A DNA stretch of 41,903 nucleotides from JBBDWJ01 sp040902925 (GTDB taxonomy: Bacteria; Acidobacteriota; Terriglobia; Bryobacterales; UBA6623). The translations under genes and the position numbers were made by a program. Shown here piece after piece: positions 24,560-32,783 of the stretch (positions are counted from its first letter, which is position 1; each line of letters opens with the position of its first letter). Where the stretch lies: positions 1 through 41,903 of the forward strand of contig JBBDWJ010000087.1 of assembly GCA_040902925.1 (NCBI GenBank), in the 5' to 3' direction. The notes beneath the pieces were generated by a model. It searched no databases. It was not told where the DNA came from and saw only the letters and a list, made by a program, of their open reading frames with translations.

Positions 24560-25971
24560 ACCAAGCACCAGTCGCACGTTGCAGAATGACCGGGCTCATG
24601 CGTTTCAGCGGGCGGCTCCCAGGGCTGCCGCTGGCCTTGCTGCTCGTTTCGTTGCCCGCCACCGCCTGGCCGCAAAGCAGGCCGCTGCTGATCCAACACG
24701 CCAACATCGTTACCGTCACCAACGGCATCATCGAAAACGGCTCGCTACTGATTCGCGACGGCAAGATCGCCGGCGTCGGCGAAAGCCTGCTGATCCCCGA
24801 CGGAGCCCAAATCATCAACGCCACCGGACGCTACGTGACGCCCGGCCTGATCGACTGCCACTCCCACATCGCGGCCGACGCGATCAATGAGGGCAGCATC
24901 CCGGTTTCGTCGATGGTCGGTATCGAAGACGTCATCGACCCCGACGACATCGGCATTTATCGCGCGCTCGCCGGGGGCGTCACCACGGCGAACGTGCTGC
25001 ACGGCAGCGCCAACCCGATCGGCGGCAAGTGCCAGGTGATCAAGCTGCGCTGGGGTAAGCCGGCGTCCGGTCTGATCTTTGAAGGCGCGCCTCCGGGCAT
25101 CAAGTTTGCGTTGGGAGAAAACCCCAAGCGCTCGAATTCTCAACCCGGCGGACGCCGCATCGACCTGCACCCCAACACGCGCATGGGCGTCAACGACGTC
25201 ATCCGCCAGGCTTTCGCCGACGCCAAGCACTACCAGTCGCGCTGGAAGGACTACGAGAAACGCAAAGCAGCGGGCGAGAAGCGGCTGATTCCACCCCGCC
25301 GCGACTTCGAGCTGGAATCGCTGGTCGAGATTCTCGAAGGCAAGCGGCTGGTTCATGCGCATTGCTACCGGGCCGACGAGATTCTGGCGCTGCTGCGGCT
25401 CGCCGAAGAGTTTGGCTTTCGCATTCAGACCCTGCAGCACGTGCTCGAAGGCTACAAGGTCGCCAAGGAGATTGCGGATCACGGCGCGGGCGCCTCAACG
25501 TTCTCCGATTGGTGGGCATACAAGGTCGAAGCCTACGATGCGATTCCCCACAACGCGGCCATCATGGTGCGCAAGGGCGTGCTGGTGTCGATCAACTCCG
25601 ACAGCGCCGAAGAAATCCGCCACCTCAATCAGGAAGCCGCTAAGACCATCAAATGGGGCGGCCTCAGCGAGGACGAAGCGCTGCGGCTGGTCACGATCAA
25701 TCCCGCCATGCAGTTGAAGATCGACAACCGCGTGGGTTCGATCGAGCCCGGCAAAGATGCTGATCTGGTGATCTGGGACGGCCCTCCGCTCAGTAATTTT
25801 TCAAAGGTCCTGACCACGCTCGTCGATGGCGAAGTGTATTTTGACCGCGAGAAGGATTTCGAAGCGCGCGAGCAAATCGCCAAGGAGCGCCAGACGCTGA
25901 TCGAGAAAGAAAAGGAAAGCCAGAAAAAGAAAAAGGCCAGCGGAAGCGACAAGCCGGCGGAGGAGAAATGA
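24556..25971 (+). CDS. Exported metal-dependent amidohydrolase (trio member 2, catalytically complete)
   Basis: The 471-residue protein has a signal peptide ending near AWPQS and the same layout as its two neighbours, but with all metal ligands. These are PGLIDCHSH (His102, His104), LVHAHCYR (His267, His269), LQHVLEGYK (His295) and INSDSAEE (Asp349). A GIKFALGENPKR segment typical of this imidazolonepropionase-like subgroup lies at about 182-192. It should hydrolyse a cyclic amide, dipeptide or similar substrate in the periplasm. The GTG start at 24556 overlaps the previous stop and has AGGAAGG upstream; its own stop overlaps the next ATG. The C-terminus is rich in Lys, Glu and Gln, as in member 1. 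Translation of the three is therefore coupled. Confidence 0.9.
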   Translation: MNQAPVARCRMTGLMRFSGRLPGLPLALLLVSLPATAWPQSRPLLIQHANIVTVTNGIIENGSLLIRDGKIAGVGESLLIPDGAQIINATGRYVTPGLIDCHSHIAADAINEGSIPVSSMVGIEDVIDPDDIGIYRALAGGVTTANVLHGSANPIGGKCQVIKLRWGKPASGLIFEGAPPGIKFALGENPKRSNSQPGGRRIDLHPNTRMGVNDVIRQAFADAKHYQSRWKDYEKRKAAGEKRLIPPRRDFELESLVEILEGKRLVHAHCYRADEILALLRLAEEFGFRIQTLQHVLEGYKVAKEIADHGAGASTFSDWWAYKVEAYDAIPHNAAIMVRKGVLVSINSDSAEEIRHLNQEAAKTIKWGGLSEDEALRLVTINPAMQLKIDNRVGSIEPGKDADLVIWDGPPLSNFSKVLTTLVDGEVYFDREKDFEAREQIAKERQTLIEKEKESQKKKKASGSDKPAEEK

Positions 25972-27323
25972 AGAATCACTTGCCACGCCGCGCGTTTGCC
26001 ATCGCTTCGATCGTCGCGGCCGCCGGGATGTTTCCGCTGCTGCGCGGACAAGACCGCGACGACGGCAAAGTCTACGCCATCCGCGGCGCGACGATTCACA
26101 CCTTAGCTGGACAGCCGATCGAAGACGGCACCGTCATCATCCAAGGCGGCCGCATCACCGGAGTCGGAAGCAGAATCGGCGTTCCGCGCGGCGCGCAGGT
26201 TGTGAACGCGCAGGGTCTGCACGTCTATCCGGGCATGCTCGACGCGTTCAGCTATGTCGGGCTCACCGAGGTAGGCGCTGTCAGCGCCACCAACGATATC
26301 ACTGAAAAAGGCGATTTCAATCCGCACCTGCAAGCCGCCATCGCCGTCCACCCGGCCAGCGAGCACATCCCTGTCGCGCGCGCCAATGGCATCACGCACG
26401 CCGTGGTGGCGCCCGGTGGAGCCGGCCTGCCGCTCGGTGGAACCGGCCGCGGCACGCCACCGGTGATCCCCGGGGAAGCCTCGCTGATGAACCTCAACGG
26501 CTGGACTTGGGAGGAGATGCTGGTCGATCCCGCTATCGGCATGGTTCTCACCTGGCCGACGATCGACATGCCCCGGCGCTTCAATTTCGGCCCGCCCGAG
26601 GACGAGCCATCCGATCCCTCATTCCGCAAGGCCGAGGAGAAGTACGAGGAGCGGGTCGCCGAAATCGAGACATGGCTCGAAGCCAGCCGCCACTACGGCC
26701 GCGCCAAACAGGCCGGCAGTCTGGAAGCGCCCGATTCCAAACTCGAAGCTTTACTCCCGGTGGTCGAAGGAAGGCAGCGGGTTATCGTCGTGGCGAATGC
26801 CGCCCGAGCGATCCGCAACGCCGTCGCCTTCTGCCAAAAGCACAAGCTGAAGATGGTTCTGGCCGGCGGCGCGGAAGCCTGGAAGGAGAAGAAGCTTCTG
26901 AGCGAGAAAAAAATCCCGGTGATTCTGGGCCCGACGCAAGCCATCCCCGAAGAAGAGGACGACCCCTACGACAAGCTCTATAGCGCGCCAGGAGAGTTGC
27001 ACGAGGCCGGCATCAAGATCGCCTTCGGAAGCTTCAACTCCTCCGACTCGCGGCTGTTGCCCTATGAGGCGGCGATGGGGGTGCCGTTCGGGCTGCCGCG
27101 CGAGGAGGCGTTGAACGCCATCACCCGCAATCCCGCGGAAATTCTCGGCATCGCGGATCGTTTTGGAACCGTCGAGGAAGGCAAAGTCGCCAACCTGATC
27201 GTGACCGACGGCGACCCGCTGAGTATTACAACCGAAGTTCGCTACCTCTTCATCCAAGGCGAGCTGACGCCGACAGATAACAAGCACCAGCAACTGTACG
27301 AAAAATATCTCGCCAGGCCATAG
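25968..27323 (+). CDS. Exported amidohydrolase-fold protein lacking the HxH metal motif (trio member 3)
   Basis: The 451-residue protein has a Tat-like start (LPRRAFAIASIVAAAG) and the family's beta-domain (YAIRGATIHTLAGQPIEDGTVIIQGGRITGVG). Instead of PGLIDxHxH it has YPGMLDAFSYVG (87-98). The region where member 2 has HAHC reads VIVVANAARAIRNA. An aspartate-containing FNSSDSRLLPYEAA remains. The C-terminal EEGKVANLIVTDGDPLSI is conserved. Like member 1 it should be non-catalytic, or use another mechanism. It starts with ATG overlapping the previous stop (ATGA), with GGAGGAG just before it. The closest parallel is pairs of such proteins, one active and one not, in Bacteroidetes and Acidobacteria, so a heteromeric enzyme is the simplest inference. 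Confidence 0.87.
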   Translation: MKNHLPRRAFAIASIVAAAGMFPLLRGQDRDDGKVYAIRGATIHTLAGQPIEDGTVIIQGGRITGVGSRIGVPRGAQVVNAQGLHVYPGMLDAFSYVGLTEVGAVSATNDITEKGDFNPHLQAAIAVHPASEHIPVARANGITHAVVAPGGAGLPLGGTGRGTPPVIPGEASLMNLNGWTWEEMLVDPAIGMVLTWPTIDMPRRFNFGPPEDEPSDPSFRKAEEKYEERVAEIETWLEASRHYGRAKQAGSLEAPDSKLEALLPVVEGRQRVIVVANAARAIRNAVAFCQKHKLKMVLAGGAEAWKEKKLLSEKKIPVILGPTQAIPEEEDDPYDKLYSAPGELHEAGIKIAFGSFNSSDSRLLPYEAAMGVPFGLPREEALNAITRNPAEILGIADRFGTVEEGKVANLIVTDGDPLSITTEVRYLFIQGELTPTDNKHQQLYEKYLARP

Positions 27324-28043
27324 GCAAGGCTATACGCCGTTTGTCCGCGGACAGCGTACCACCCGGCCAGTGGCAGAACGCTCAACGAGCGGCACTGTCC
27401 GGAGTTCAAAAGGCTCAAAGGTCCCGCCAACAACGACAAAACGCCGCCCCCCAAGGGCAAGAATTTGCCGCCGTAGCCCTATCATCCCGCTAGGGTGAAA
27501 CAGGGCCCTCGATACGCTATTCCTCCGTAGCTCGGCAATAACCAACATGCTAACTTCGAAGTACCTCATAGAGCCTAGCTCTCGGCAGCGCGGTGGCCGT
27601 TCGAATCCTTTGCTTCTCCCCCAAAACCGACAAAGGAATCCCTTAGGCCACCGCGCTGCGAACCCTGATTTCGCTAGATCCAGAGACTCCTGACGCACTG
27701 CGAATTTGGTTTCTCGAAAACCACCCGCAGCCAACGCTGCCGTTTGGGTTGAAGCGCCCTCCCTGGGGCAAATCAGCCAGCGGCCACGCCCGCAAAACCC
27801 TCTCCCATCTTGAGCTCTACGGCTAGCGGATTGACTCCATGCGAGTTACTCAGTGTTGCCGCCAACGCAAACGGCTCCAAGAAATCGGAAAGCCGGTTGC
27901 ACTCTCGTTTGCGCGGCGCAAGACCGGGTGACGCTCACAGACTGCCAGCCGTCGGGGCCCCGTGCAGCCACCAGCCGCGCACAACCGCGCGACGCCCCGG
28001 TCAAGGCCACGAAGGCGTGAGGCAGGGCCATGAGGAGGCGATC
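27324..28043. other. 720-base non-coding stretch between the amidohydrolase trio and the tetrahaem cytochrome
   Basis: I find no believable gene here. A minus-strand open frame (27734 to 27330) has no recognisable protein features. Two structures stand out: a 12-bp palindrome TGTCCGCGGACA at 27342-27353 shortly after the trio's stop, and a long imperfect hairpin at 27585-27659. Base composition is less GC-rich and less codon-like than the surroundings. The upstream extension of the cytochrome frame to 27810 is not protein-like. Confidence 0.6.
27585..27659. repeat. Long hairpin (14-bp perfect arms plus a 10-bp inner arm)
   Basis: GCAGCGCGGTGGCC (27585-27598) is the exact reverse complement of 27646-27659. 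Inside, 27603-27612 and 27631-27640 pair with one mismatch, leaving an 18-base loop. The total is about 23 base pairs in 75 bases. It could be a structured RNA, the remains of a small inverted-repeat element or a protein-binding site. There is no T-run on either side. Confidence 0.75.
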
Positions 28044-29264
28044 ATGCCAGTCATCCCGTTTACCCAAAGCGGCGTCCGGGTTCGCTGTAGCTGCCGCGAG
28101 CTAACCCGCGCGTTCGCGTTGTTCTGGGCTGTTATTGCAGTCACCCTGTTGGCGCCGCGCGGCCTGCTCGCGCAGTCTGGCGACGCAGTTTACGGTAGGG
28201 AAATGCTCGACGTGCGGCAGTGTACTTCCTGCCACTCGATCGATGGCGTCGGCGGCGGCGCCGCGCCCGACCTGGGCCGGCCCAGTCCCAAAGACATCTC
28301 CCCGGCTGCCGTGGCGGCCTCAATGTGGAACCACGCTCCGACGATGTGGCAGCAGATGAACGAACGGCAAATTCCCATACCGAGCTTGTCGTGGGTGGAC
28401 GGGGCAAATTTCTATGCGTACCTGTATTCGGTGCGTTACTTTGATCCGCCAGGCGACGTGGCTCGCGGCGAGCACGTATTCACCACCAAAAGCTGCGCGA
28501 GCTGCCATGTTCTGAAACCCGATCCGAACCCGGCCGCTCCGCCGCCGGCCGCGCCGGCCGTATCCACCTGGCTCACGGTCGCTGACCCGGTCTTGTGGAT
28601 GCAACAAATGTGGAATCACTCAGCCGGCATGGCCGGTCAAGTCGAACAGACTGGCAAGAGCTGGCCGGAGTTCTCCCTTCAGGAAATGTCAGACCTGCTC
28701 TCGTACCTGGAAAACCTGCCTGAGCTGGGCCTGATCAACCCGGGGCTGGCGATCGGGGACTCTTTTGCCGGGCGTTACGTGTTTCAGGACAAATGCTCGC
28801 AGTGCCATAGCCTGGGCGAGGAGGAGGGCAAGATCGATCTCATGGCCGTCGCGCGCGAGCAGCCCCGCTTGAGCGGCCTGGCCGTCAAGATGTGGAATCA
28901 TCGCCCGCTGATGGCCAAAGCCGCGCGCGAGAAGAACATGGAGCTGCCGACGTTCGAAGAAAACGAGATGTCGAACTTGCTGGCCTACTTGTTCGAGCAA
29001 GGCTACTTCCCGGTGCGCGGGGACGCTGAACGGGGAGCGGTGGTCCACGAAACCAAAGGCTGTGCTTCGTGCCACTCCGGTGGAGATTCAGCCGCCCAGC
29101 CAATCCGGGGCACGGAGGCCCCGTTCACAGCCGCCCGTTTGGTGTTCGGCGTCTGGCGCCATGGCCCCGAGATGAAGGGGCAAATGAACTACCGCGACAA
29201 AGAGTGGCCGACTTTGAATGAACAGGATGTGGCCGACCTCATCGAGTTTCTCAACACCCGTTAG
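28044..29264 (+). CDS. Exported tetrahaem cytochrome c built of four repeated modules
   Basis: The 406-residue protein has a signal segment (about 22-44, FALFWAVIAVTLLAPRGLLAQ) and four haem motifs: CTSCH 60-64, CASCH 151-155, CSQCH 251-255 and CASCH 340-344. Each is followed 30-40 residues later by a W(N/R)H...M segment (MWNHAPTM, MWNHSAGM, MWNHRPLM, VWRHGPEM), whose Met is a likely sixth ligand, and then by an LxxYL-type helix. It is therefore four class-I-like cytochrome domains in a row, suited to carrying electrons across the periplasm. The start is set by GAGGAGG 5-6 bases before ATG 28044. A strong terminator follows the gene. Confidence 0.9.
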   Translation: MPVIPFTQSGVRVRCSCRELTRAFALFWAVIAVTLLAPRGLLAQSGDAVYGREMLDVRQCTSCHSIDGVGGGAAPDLGRPSPKDISPAAVAASMWNHAPTMWQQMNERQIPIPSLSWVDGANFYAYLYSVRYFDPPGDVARGEHVFTTKSCASCHVLKPDPNPAAPPPAAPAVSTWLTVADPVLWMQQMWNHSAGMAGQVEQTGKSWPEFSLQEMSDLLSYLENLPELGLINPGLAIGDSFAGRYVFQDKCSQCHSLGEEEGKIDLMAVAREQPRLSGLAVKMWNHRPLMAKAAREKNMELPTFEENEMSNLLAYLFEQGYFPVRGDAERGAVVHETKGCASCHSGGDSAAQPIRGTEAPFTAARLVFGVWRHGPEMKGQMNYRDKEWPTLNEQDVADLIEFLNTR

Positions 29265-29283
29265 TCGAATGTGCATCATGCCT

Positions 29284-29316
29284 GGGGGACGGACCTCGGT
29301 CCGTCCCCCTTTTTTT
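29284..29316 (+). terminator. Strong rho-independent terminator of the tetrahaem cytochrome gene
   Basis: GGGGGACGGACC (29284-29295) and GGTCCGTCCCCC (29298-29309) form a perfect 12-bp stem, effectively closed by a CTCG tetraloop, followed directly by seven T. It is 20 bases after the stop. The queA gene converges from the other side, so this also insulates it. Confidence 0.95.
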
Positions 29317-29351
29317 GCGTCTTCGATGGGTTCCGCCGAGGGACTGATACC

Positions 29352-30404
29352 TCACACAACAAGCATGCAGTCGCCGTACGAGAAAAAGCGGTATCCCTCG
29401 CGAACCGCGTGCGCGTAGGCCTCCAGGACCAATTCCCTCCCGGCGAACGCGCTGACCAGCATCAGCAGTGTGGACTCCGGCAGGTGAAAATTCGTCAGCA
29501 GCGCTTGAACGACCTGGAACTCGAACCCCGGATAGATGAACAGACACGTCTCGCCCGAGCCGGAAGCCAGTTTGCCGCCGCCTTGCCGGCAGGCGTGCTC
29601 GAGAGTGCGGACGCAGCTTGTGCCCACCGCCACGACCCGCCGCGCGGCGGCCAGCTCAGACGCGGCTTGGGGCGAGATTTCGTATCGCTCCGGGTGCATC
29701 GAGTGGGCCTCGACGTTTTCGGTGCGCACCGGCTGAAAAGTACCCAGCCCGACGTGCAGCGTGATGTCGACGCGCACCGCACCGCGGCGGCCGAGATCGT
29801 CAAGCATTTCCGGGGTGAAATGCAACCCGGCCGTGGGAGCAGCCACCGACCCCGCCACGCTTGCGAAAACGGTCTGGTAGCGCTCGCGGTCGCCGATCTC
29901 GTCGGAACGCTTGATGTAGGGCGGCAGCGGGATATGGCCGATCCGGTCGACGACGGCGTAGAAATCCTGCCCGGCGTTGAATTCGATGGACCGCAGGCCG
30001 TAGCTGCCGCGCTCGACGATCGTTCCTTCCAGCCCCTCGGGGAACTGTACCGTTTCGCCGGCCCGCAGCTTGCGGCCCGGGCGAACCAGCGCCTCCCAGC
30101 GCTGCGGCTCGGCGCTGATCTGCTTGACGAGAAGGACTTCTACGAGCCCGCTGATCTGGTTTCTGGACGTGGTGGCGTGGACGCCCGCGCGGTGCCCAAA
30201 CAGGCGCGCCGCCAGCACCCGCGTGTTGTTCACGACAAGCCGGTCGCCGGCCTGCAGATACTCCGGCAGATCGCGAAAGTGGCGGTCTTCCCAGCGGCCC
30301 GCCGCGCGGTCGAGCACCAGCATGCGGCTGCCATCGCGGCGGTCGAGGGGCTTCTGCGCGATCAACTCGGCAGGAAGATCAAAACCAAACTCGGAAACCC
30401 GCAC
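29352..30404 (-). CDS. queA: S-adenosylmethionine:tRNA ribosyltransferase-isomerase
   Basis: QueA transfers and isomerises the ribosyl part of SAM onto preQ1 in tRNA, giving epoxyqueuosine at the wobble base of His, Asp, Asn and Tyr tRNAs. The 350-residue protein shows the family blocks in order: FDLPAELIAQKPLDRRDGSRMLVLD, GDRLVVNNTRVLAARL, GHIPLPPYI, RYQTVFA, GSVAAPTAGLHFT, ITLHVGLGTFQPV and LTNFHLPESTLLMLVSAFAG. The length is normal. Translation starts at GTG 30404; an ATG 7 bases upstream is out of frame. TACAAT lies 5 bases before the GTG. No other queuosine gene is in the window. Confidence 0.97.
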   Translation of the reverse strand: MRVSEFGFDLPAELIAQKPLDRRDGSRMLVLDRAAGRWEDRHFRDLPEYLQAGDRLVVNNTRVLAARLFGHRAGVHATTSRNQISGLVEVLLVKQISAEPQRWEALVRPGRKLRAGETVQFPEGLEGTIVERGSYGLRSIEFNAGQDFYAVVDRIGHIPLPPYIKRSDEIGDRERYQTVFASVAGSVAAPTAGLHFTPEMLDDLGRRGAVRVDITLHVGLGTFQPVRTENVEAHSMHPERYEISPQAASELAAARRVVAVGTSCVRTLEHACRQGGGKLASGSGETCLFIYPGFEFQVVQALLTNFHLPESTLLMLVSAFAGRELVLEAYAHAVREGYRFFSYGDCMLVV

Positions 30405-30409
30405 ACTTC

Positions 30410-30415
30410 ATTGTA
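30410..30415 (-). promoter_or_regulatory. Candidate -10 box (TACAAT) for queA
   Basis: TACAAT on the minus strand ends 5 bases before the GTG start at 30404. Transcription 6-8 bases downstream would begin at or inside the start codon, so a leaderless message is implied if this box is real. No -35 at standard spacing is seen. Confidence 0.35.
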
Positions 30416-30502
30416 GGGACCCCGAGCCTGCCGGCCCGCGCAACTGCGCGCCAAGATCGCGGAACCGGATAACCATCGCGGCCTGCCCAGCGATCCGCTT
30501 CA

Positions 30503-30532
30503 TTGACACTCTGAAAAGGCTACCGATACGAT
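30503..30532 (+). promoter_or_regulatory. Sigma-70-type promoter of the tRNA-Met gene
   Basis: TTGACA at 30503-30508 is a perfect -35, followed after 18 bases by TACGAT at 30527-30532. The expected start at about 30539 is 15 bases before the mature tRNA, a usual distance. Confidence 0.75.
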
Positions 30533-30553
30533 AAAACCTTCCTGCCCAAAGGA

Positions 30554-30630
30554 GCCGGGGTAGCTCAGGTGGTTAGAGCGAGGGCCTCATAATCCCTAGG
30601 TCGGCGGTTCGAGTCCGCCCCCCGGCACCA
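30554..30630 (+). tRNA. tRNA-Met (anticodon CAT)
   Basis: The 77-base cloverleaf has the acceptor stem GCCGGGG/CCCCGGC (7 perfect pairs), D-stem GCTC/GAGC, anticodon loop CTCATAA with CAT at 30588-30590, T-arm GGCGG-TTCGAGT-CCGCC, discriminator A and an encoded CCA. Pairing at 1-72 and C11-G24 marks it as an elongator, not an initiator. A tRNA-Ile whose CAT is modified to lysidine cannot be fully excluded. The innermost anticodon-stem pair (31-39) is a C-T mismatch. Confidence 0.93.
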
Positions 30631-30680
30631 AGAACTCGAAGGCGGCCAGCGCCAGAATTCCCCACAGAGGTCGCGATTCC

Positions 30681-31724
30681 ATGAACCCACGACGTACGCC
30701 TGCGGCGATGGCCGTTTTTGCGCTGCTCGTGCTCGGTAGCTGTTCCACGGCGCCCGAGCCTGAGTCCGCCGAAGCGCAACCCACGGCCTTTCTTCCAGGG
30801 TCGCGAGTGCTGCTCGACGCCCATAATTGCTATCCCTATCACGGCCAGTGGGCGGACCGTATTCAGCGCGCGCTGGACGCGGGCGTACCGTTGGCGATCG
30901 AGCAGGACCTCGCCTGGTACAGCGATCCGGCAACCGGTAAGTCCTGGTCGATCGTCGCGCACAACGAGCCTTTTACCGGCGAGGAGCCCACCCTGCGAGA
31001 GCATTTCTTCGAACGGGTTAGGCCAATCGTCGAAAGCGCCCTGGCGGGTGACGATCACCGCGACTGGCCCCTCATTACGCTCAATCTCGACTTCAAGACC
31101 GAAGAGCCCGAACACCTCGCCGCCATCTGGCAAGTCCTCGGCGAATACAAAGGCTGGCTCACCACCGCCGAACGCCGTGAGGACGCAGCCAGCGTGGCTC
31201 CGCTCGACGTGAAGCCGGTTCTGGTCCTGACGGGCGAGTCCGATGCCCAGGAGCAGGTTTTCTACTGCAACGTGCCGGCCGGCGAGCGGCTGCTGCTGTT
31301 CGGAGCCGTGCGCGTCAACCGCCCGGAACCGACCAAACCGCCCGAGCCGGCTTGGGAAGCGGCCGTCAATACGCCGCCGGACGTGCTTGTGCCCGCGGGC
31401 GCCGGCGGCAACTACCGGCGCTGGTGGAACAATTCCTGGTTTTTCGTGGAAAACGGGGGCGCGATGCGAGCCGGCGAGTGGACCCCTGACGATGAGCAGC
31501 GGCTACGGTCGCTGGTAAGCCACGCCCACGCCAACAACCTCTGGATTCGCTTCTACACGCTCAACGGCCACGATCCCGCCGATGAAAGCCAGGGCTGGGG
31601 GGCGGGATACAACTTCGGCAGCCGCGAGCAAGCCGAAAAACGCTGGCGCGCCGCAATCGACGCCGGCGTTGATTTCATCGCCACCGACCAATACGAAGGC
31701 TTCTCCGCCGCTCTCGGTCGATAG
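30681..31724 (+). CDS. PI-PLC/glycerophosphodiesterase-like lipoprotein
   Basis: This 347-residue protein has a lipoprotein signal (AVFALLVLGSCS, lipidated Cys at about 21) and a TIM-barrel body resembling PI-PLC-like phosphodiesterases. The opening strand has VLLDAHNCYPY, the metal-site ExD is in LAIEQDLAW, a middle strand reads LITLNLDFKTEEP, and the last strand is VDFIATDQYEGF, as in glycerophosphodiesterases. The second catalytic His of the usual HRG or HxN pair is hard to place, so activity is likely but not certain. It would act on phospholipid headgroups or similar phosphodiesters at the cell surface. It starts 50 bases after the tRNA and may be read through from its promoter. Confidence 0.72.
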   Translation: MNPRRTPAAMAVFALLVLGSCSTAPEPESAEAQPTAFLPGSRVLLDAHNCYPYHGQWADRIQRALDAGVPLAIEQDLAWYSDPATGKSWSIVAHNEPFTGEEPTLREHFFERVRPIVESALAGDDHRDWPLITLNLDFKTEEPEHLAAIWQVLGEYKGWLTTAERREDAASVAPLDVKPVLVLTGESDAQEQVFYCNVPAGERLLLFGAVRVNRPEPTKPPEPAWEAAVNTPPDVLVPAGAGGNYRRWWNNSWFFVENGGAMRAGEWTPDDEQRLRSLVSHAHANNLWIRFYTLNGHDPADESQGWGAGYNFGSREQAEKRWRAAIDAGVDFIATDQYEGFSAALGR

Positions 31725-31794
31725 GCAAAAGGCCGGAGGACCGTGTCGGCGCCTGCGCTGCGGCGATGTCAATGACGCCAGAGTGGCGGGGGAA

Positions 31795-32535
31795 CTACTT
31801 GATCTTTTCGTCCTTCTCAACTTTGCCGTCGCGAAGGTGAATGATGCGGTGGGCGTGCAGGGCGATGTCGGGTTCGTGGGTCACCAGCACGATCGTGTTG
31901 CCCTGCTGGTGAAGGCGCTCAAAAACGGCCATGATCTCGTTGCCCGTAGCCGTGTCAAGGTTTCCGGTCGGCTCGTCGGCCAGCAGAATCGCGGGATGGT
32001 TCACCAGCGCGCGGGCGATGGCGACTCTTTGCCGCTGTCCGCCGGAGAGTTCGTTTGGCTTGTGGTGCATCCGCGGTCCCAGATCGACCTGCTCGATGGC
32101 GTTGCGCGCCCGCTCCAGCCGTTCCGCGGGGACCATCCCCGAATAAATCAGCGGCAGCTCCACGTTTTGCAGCGCCGTCAGGCGAGGCAGCAAATTAAAG
32201 GTTTGAAAGACAAATCCGATCTCTTTGTTGCGTACCCGGGCCAGATCGTCGTCGCTCATCTGGCTGACAAGCTGCCCGGCGATATAGTAATCGCCGCTGG
32301 AAGGCGTGTCGAGGCACCCGATCAGGTTCATAAAGGTGGACTTGCCCGACCCCGATGGACCCATCAGGGCCACGTACTCGCCTTTGTTGATCTCCACGTC
32401 GACGCCCGAGACGGCGTGAATCTGCTGATCGCCCATGACGTAGCTCTTCCACAGGTCATAGGTGCGGATCACGATGCCGTCCCGAACCAGTTGTTCGCCG
32501 CGCAGCTTCGGGTCGACTAAAGTAGCTTGTGCCAT
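31795..32535 (-). CDS. ABC transporter ATP-binding protein (LolD/MacB type), orphan
   Basis: The 246-residue ATPase has Walker A GPSGSGKS (59-66), the Q-loop FVFQTFNLLPRLTALQNVELPL, the signature LSGGQ (163-167), Walker B ILLADEPTGNLD (183-194) and the switch His in VTHEPDIA. The sequence fits the MacB/LolD/FtsE class, which powers lipoprotein release or efflux through separately encoded MacB-like permeases. No permease or membrane-fusion gene adjoins it, which is unusual. AAGGTGG sits just before ATG 32535; an in-frame GTG lies at 32544. The short N-terminal extension (about 20 residues) is typical of acidobacterial copies. Confidence 0.92.
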   Translation of the reverse strand: MAQATLVDPKLRGEQLVRDGIVIRTYDLWKSYVMGDQQIHAVSGVDVEINKGEYVALMGPSGSGKSTFMNLIGCLDTPSSGDYYIAGQLVSQMSDDDLARVRNKEIGFVFQTFNLLPRLTALQNVELPLIYSGMVPAERLERARNAIEQVDLGPRMHHKPNELSGGQRQRVAIARALVNHPAILLADEPTGNLDTATGNEIMAVFERLHQQGNTIVLVTHEPDIALHAHRIIHLRDGKVEKDEKIK

Positions 32536-32783
32536 CGATTCCACCTTCCAGACTCTATCTTACGAACCTCGCCCCCAGGCTAGTTTCCTTCAGCGGGCCG
32601 AATCCCCAGCGCCCAGGCGAGGTCAGTGCGCGGCTTGTCCAAGAGGCGGGCCCCGCCTTCGATCCAAAACGCTCTGCTAAGAAATGACGCCGGCAAGCAG
32701 CGAAAGTTTCTCAAGAGCGTGGAAACAGTCCCCAACACTACAACTAGCGCTGGCCGGCCAGCCTCGGGGCGACCCGCGGAAGC

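Noticed and set aside
27598..27625. tRNA-like GTTCGAATCC followed by CCCCCA, suggesting a tRNA 3' end or attachment site
   Set aside because: The bases either side of the loop do not pair as a T-stem, no acceptor or anticodon arm is present, and the sequence is explained by the long hairpin.
27330..27734. 134-residue minus-strand open frame in the non-coding stretch
   Set aside because: No recognisable motif, no ribosome site, and it crosses the long hairpin, which accounts for much of its sequence.
29271..30416. 381-residue plus-strand open frame opposite queA
   Set aside because: It runs through the cytochrome terminator and has no protein-like features; queA is certain.
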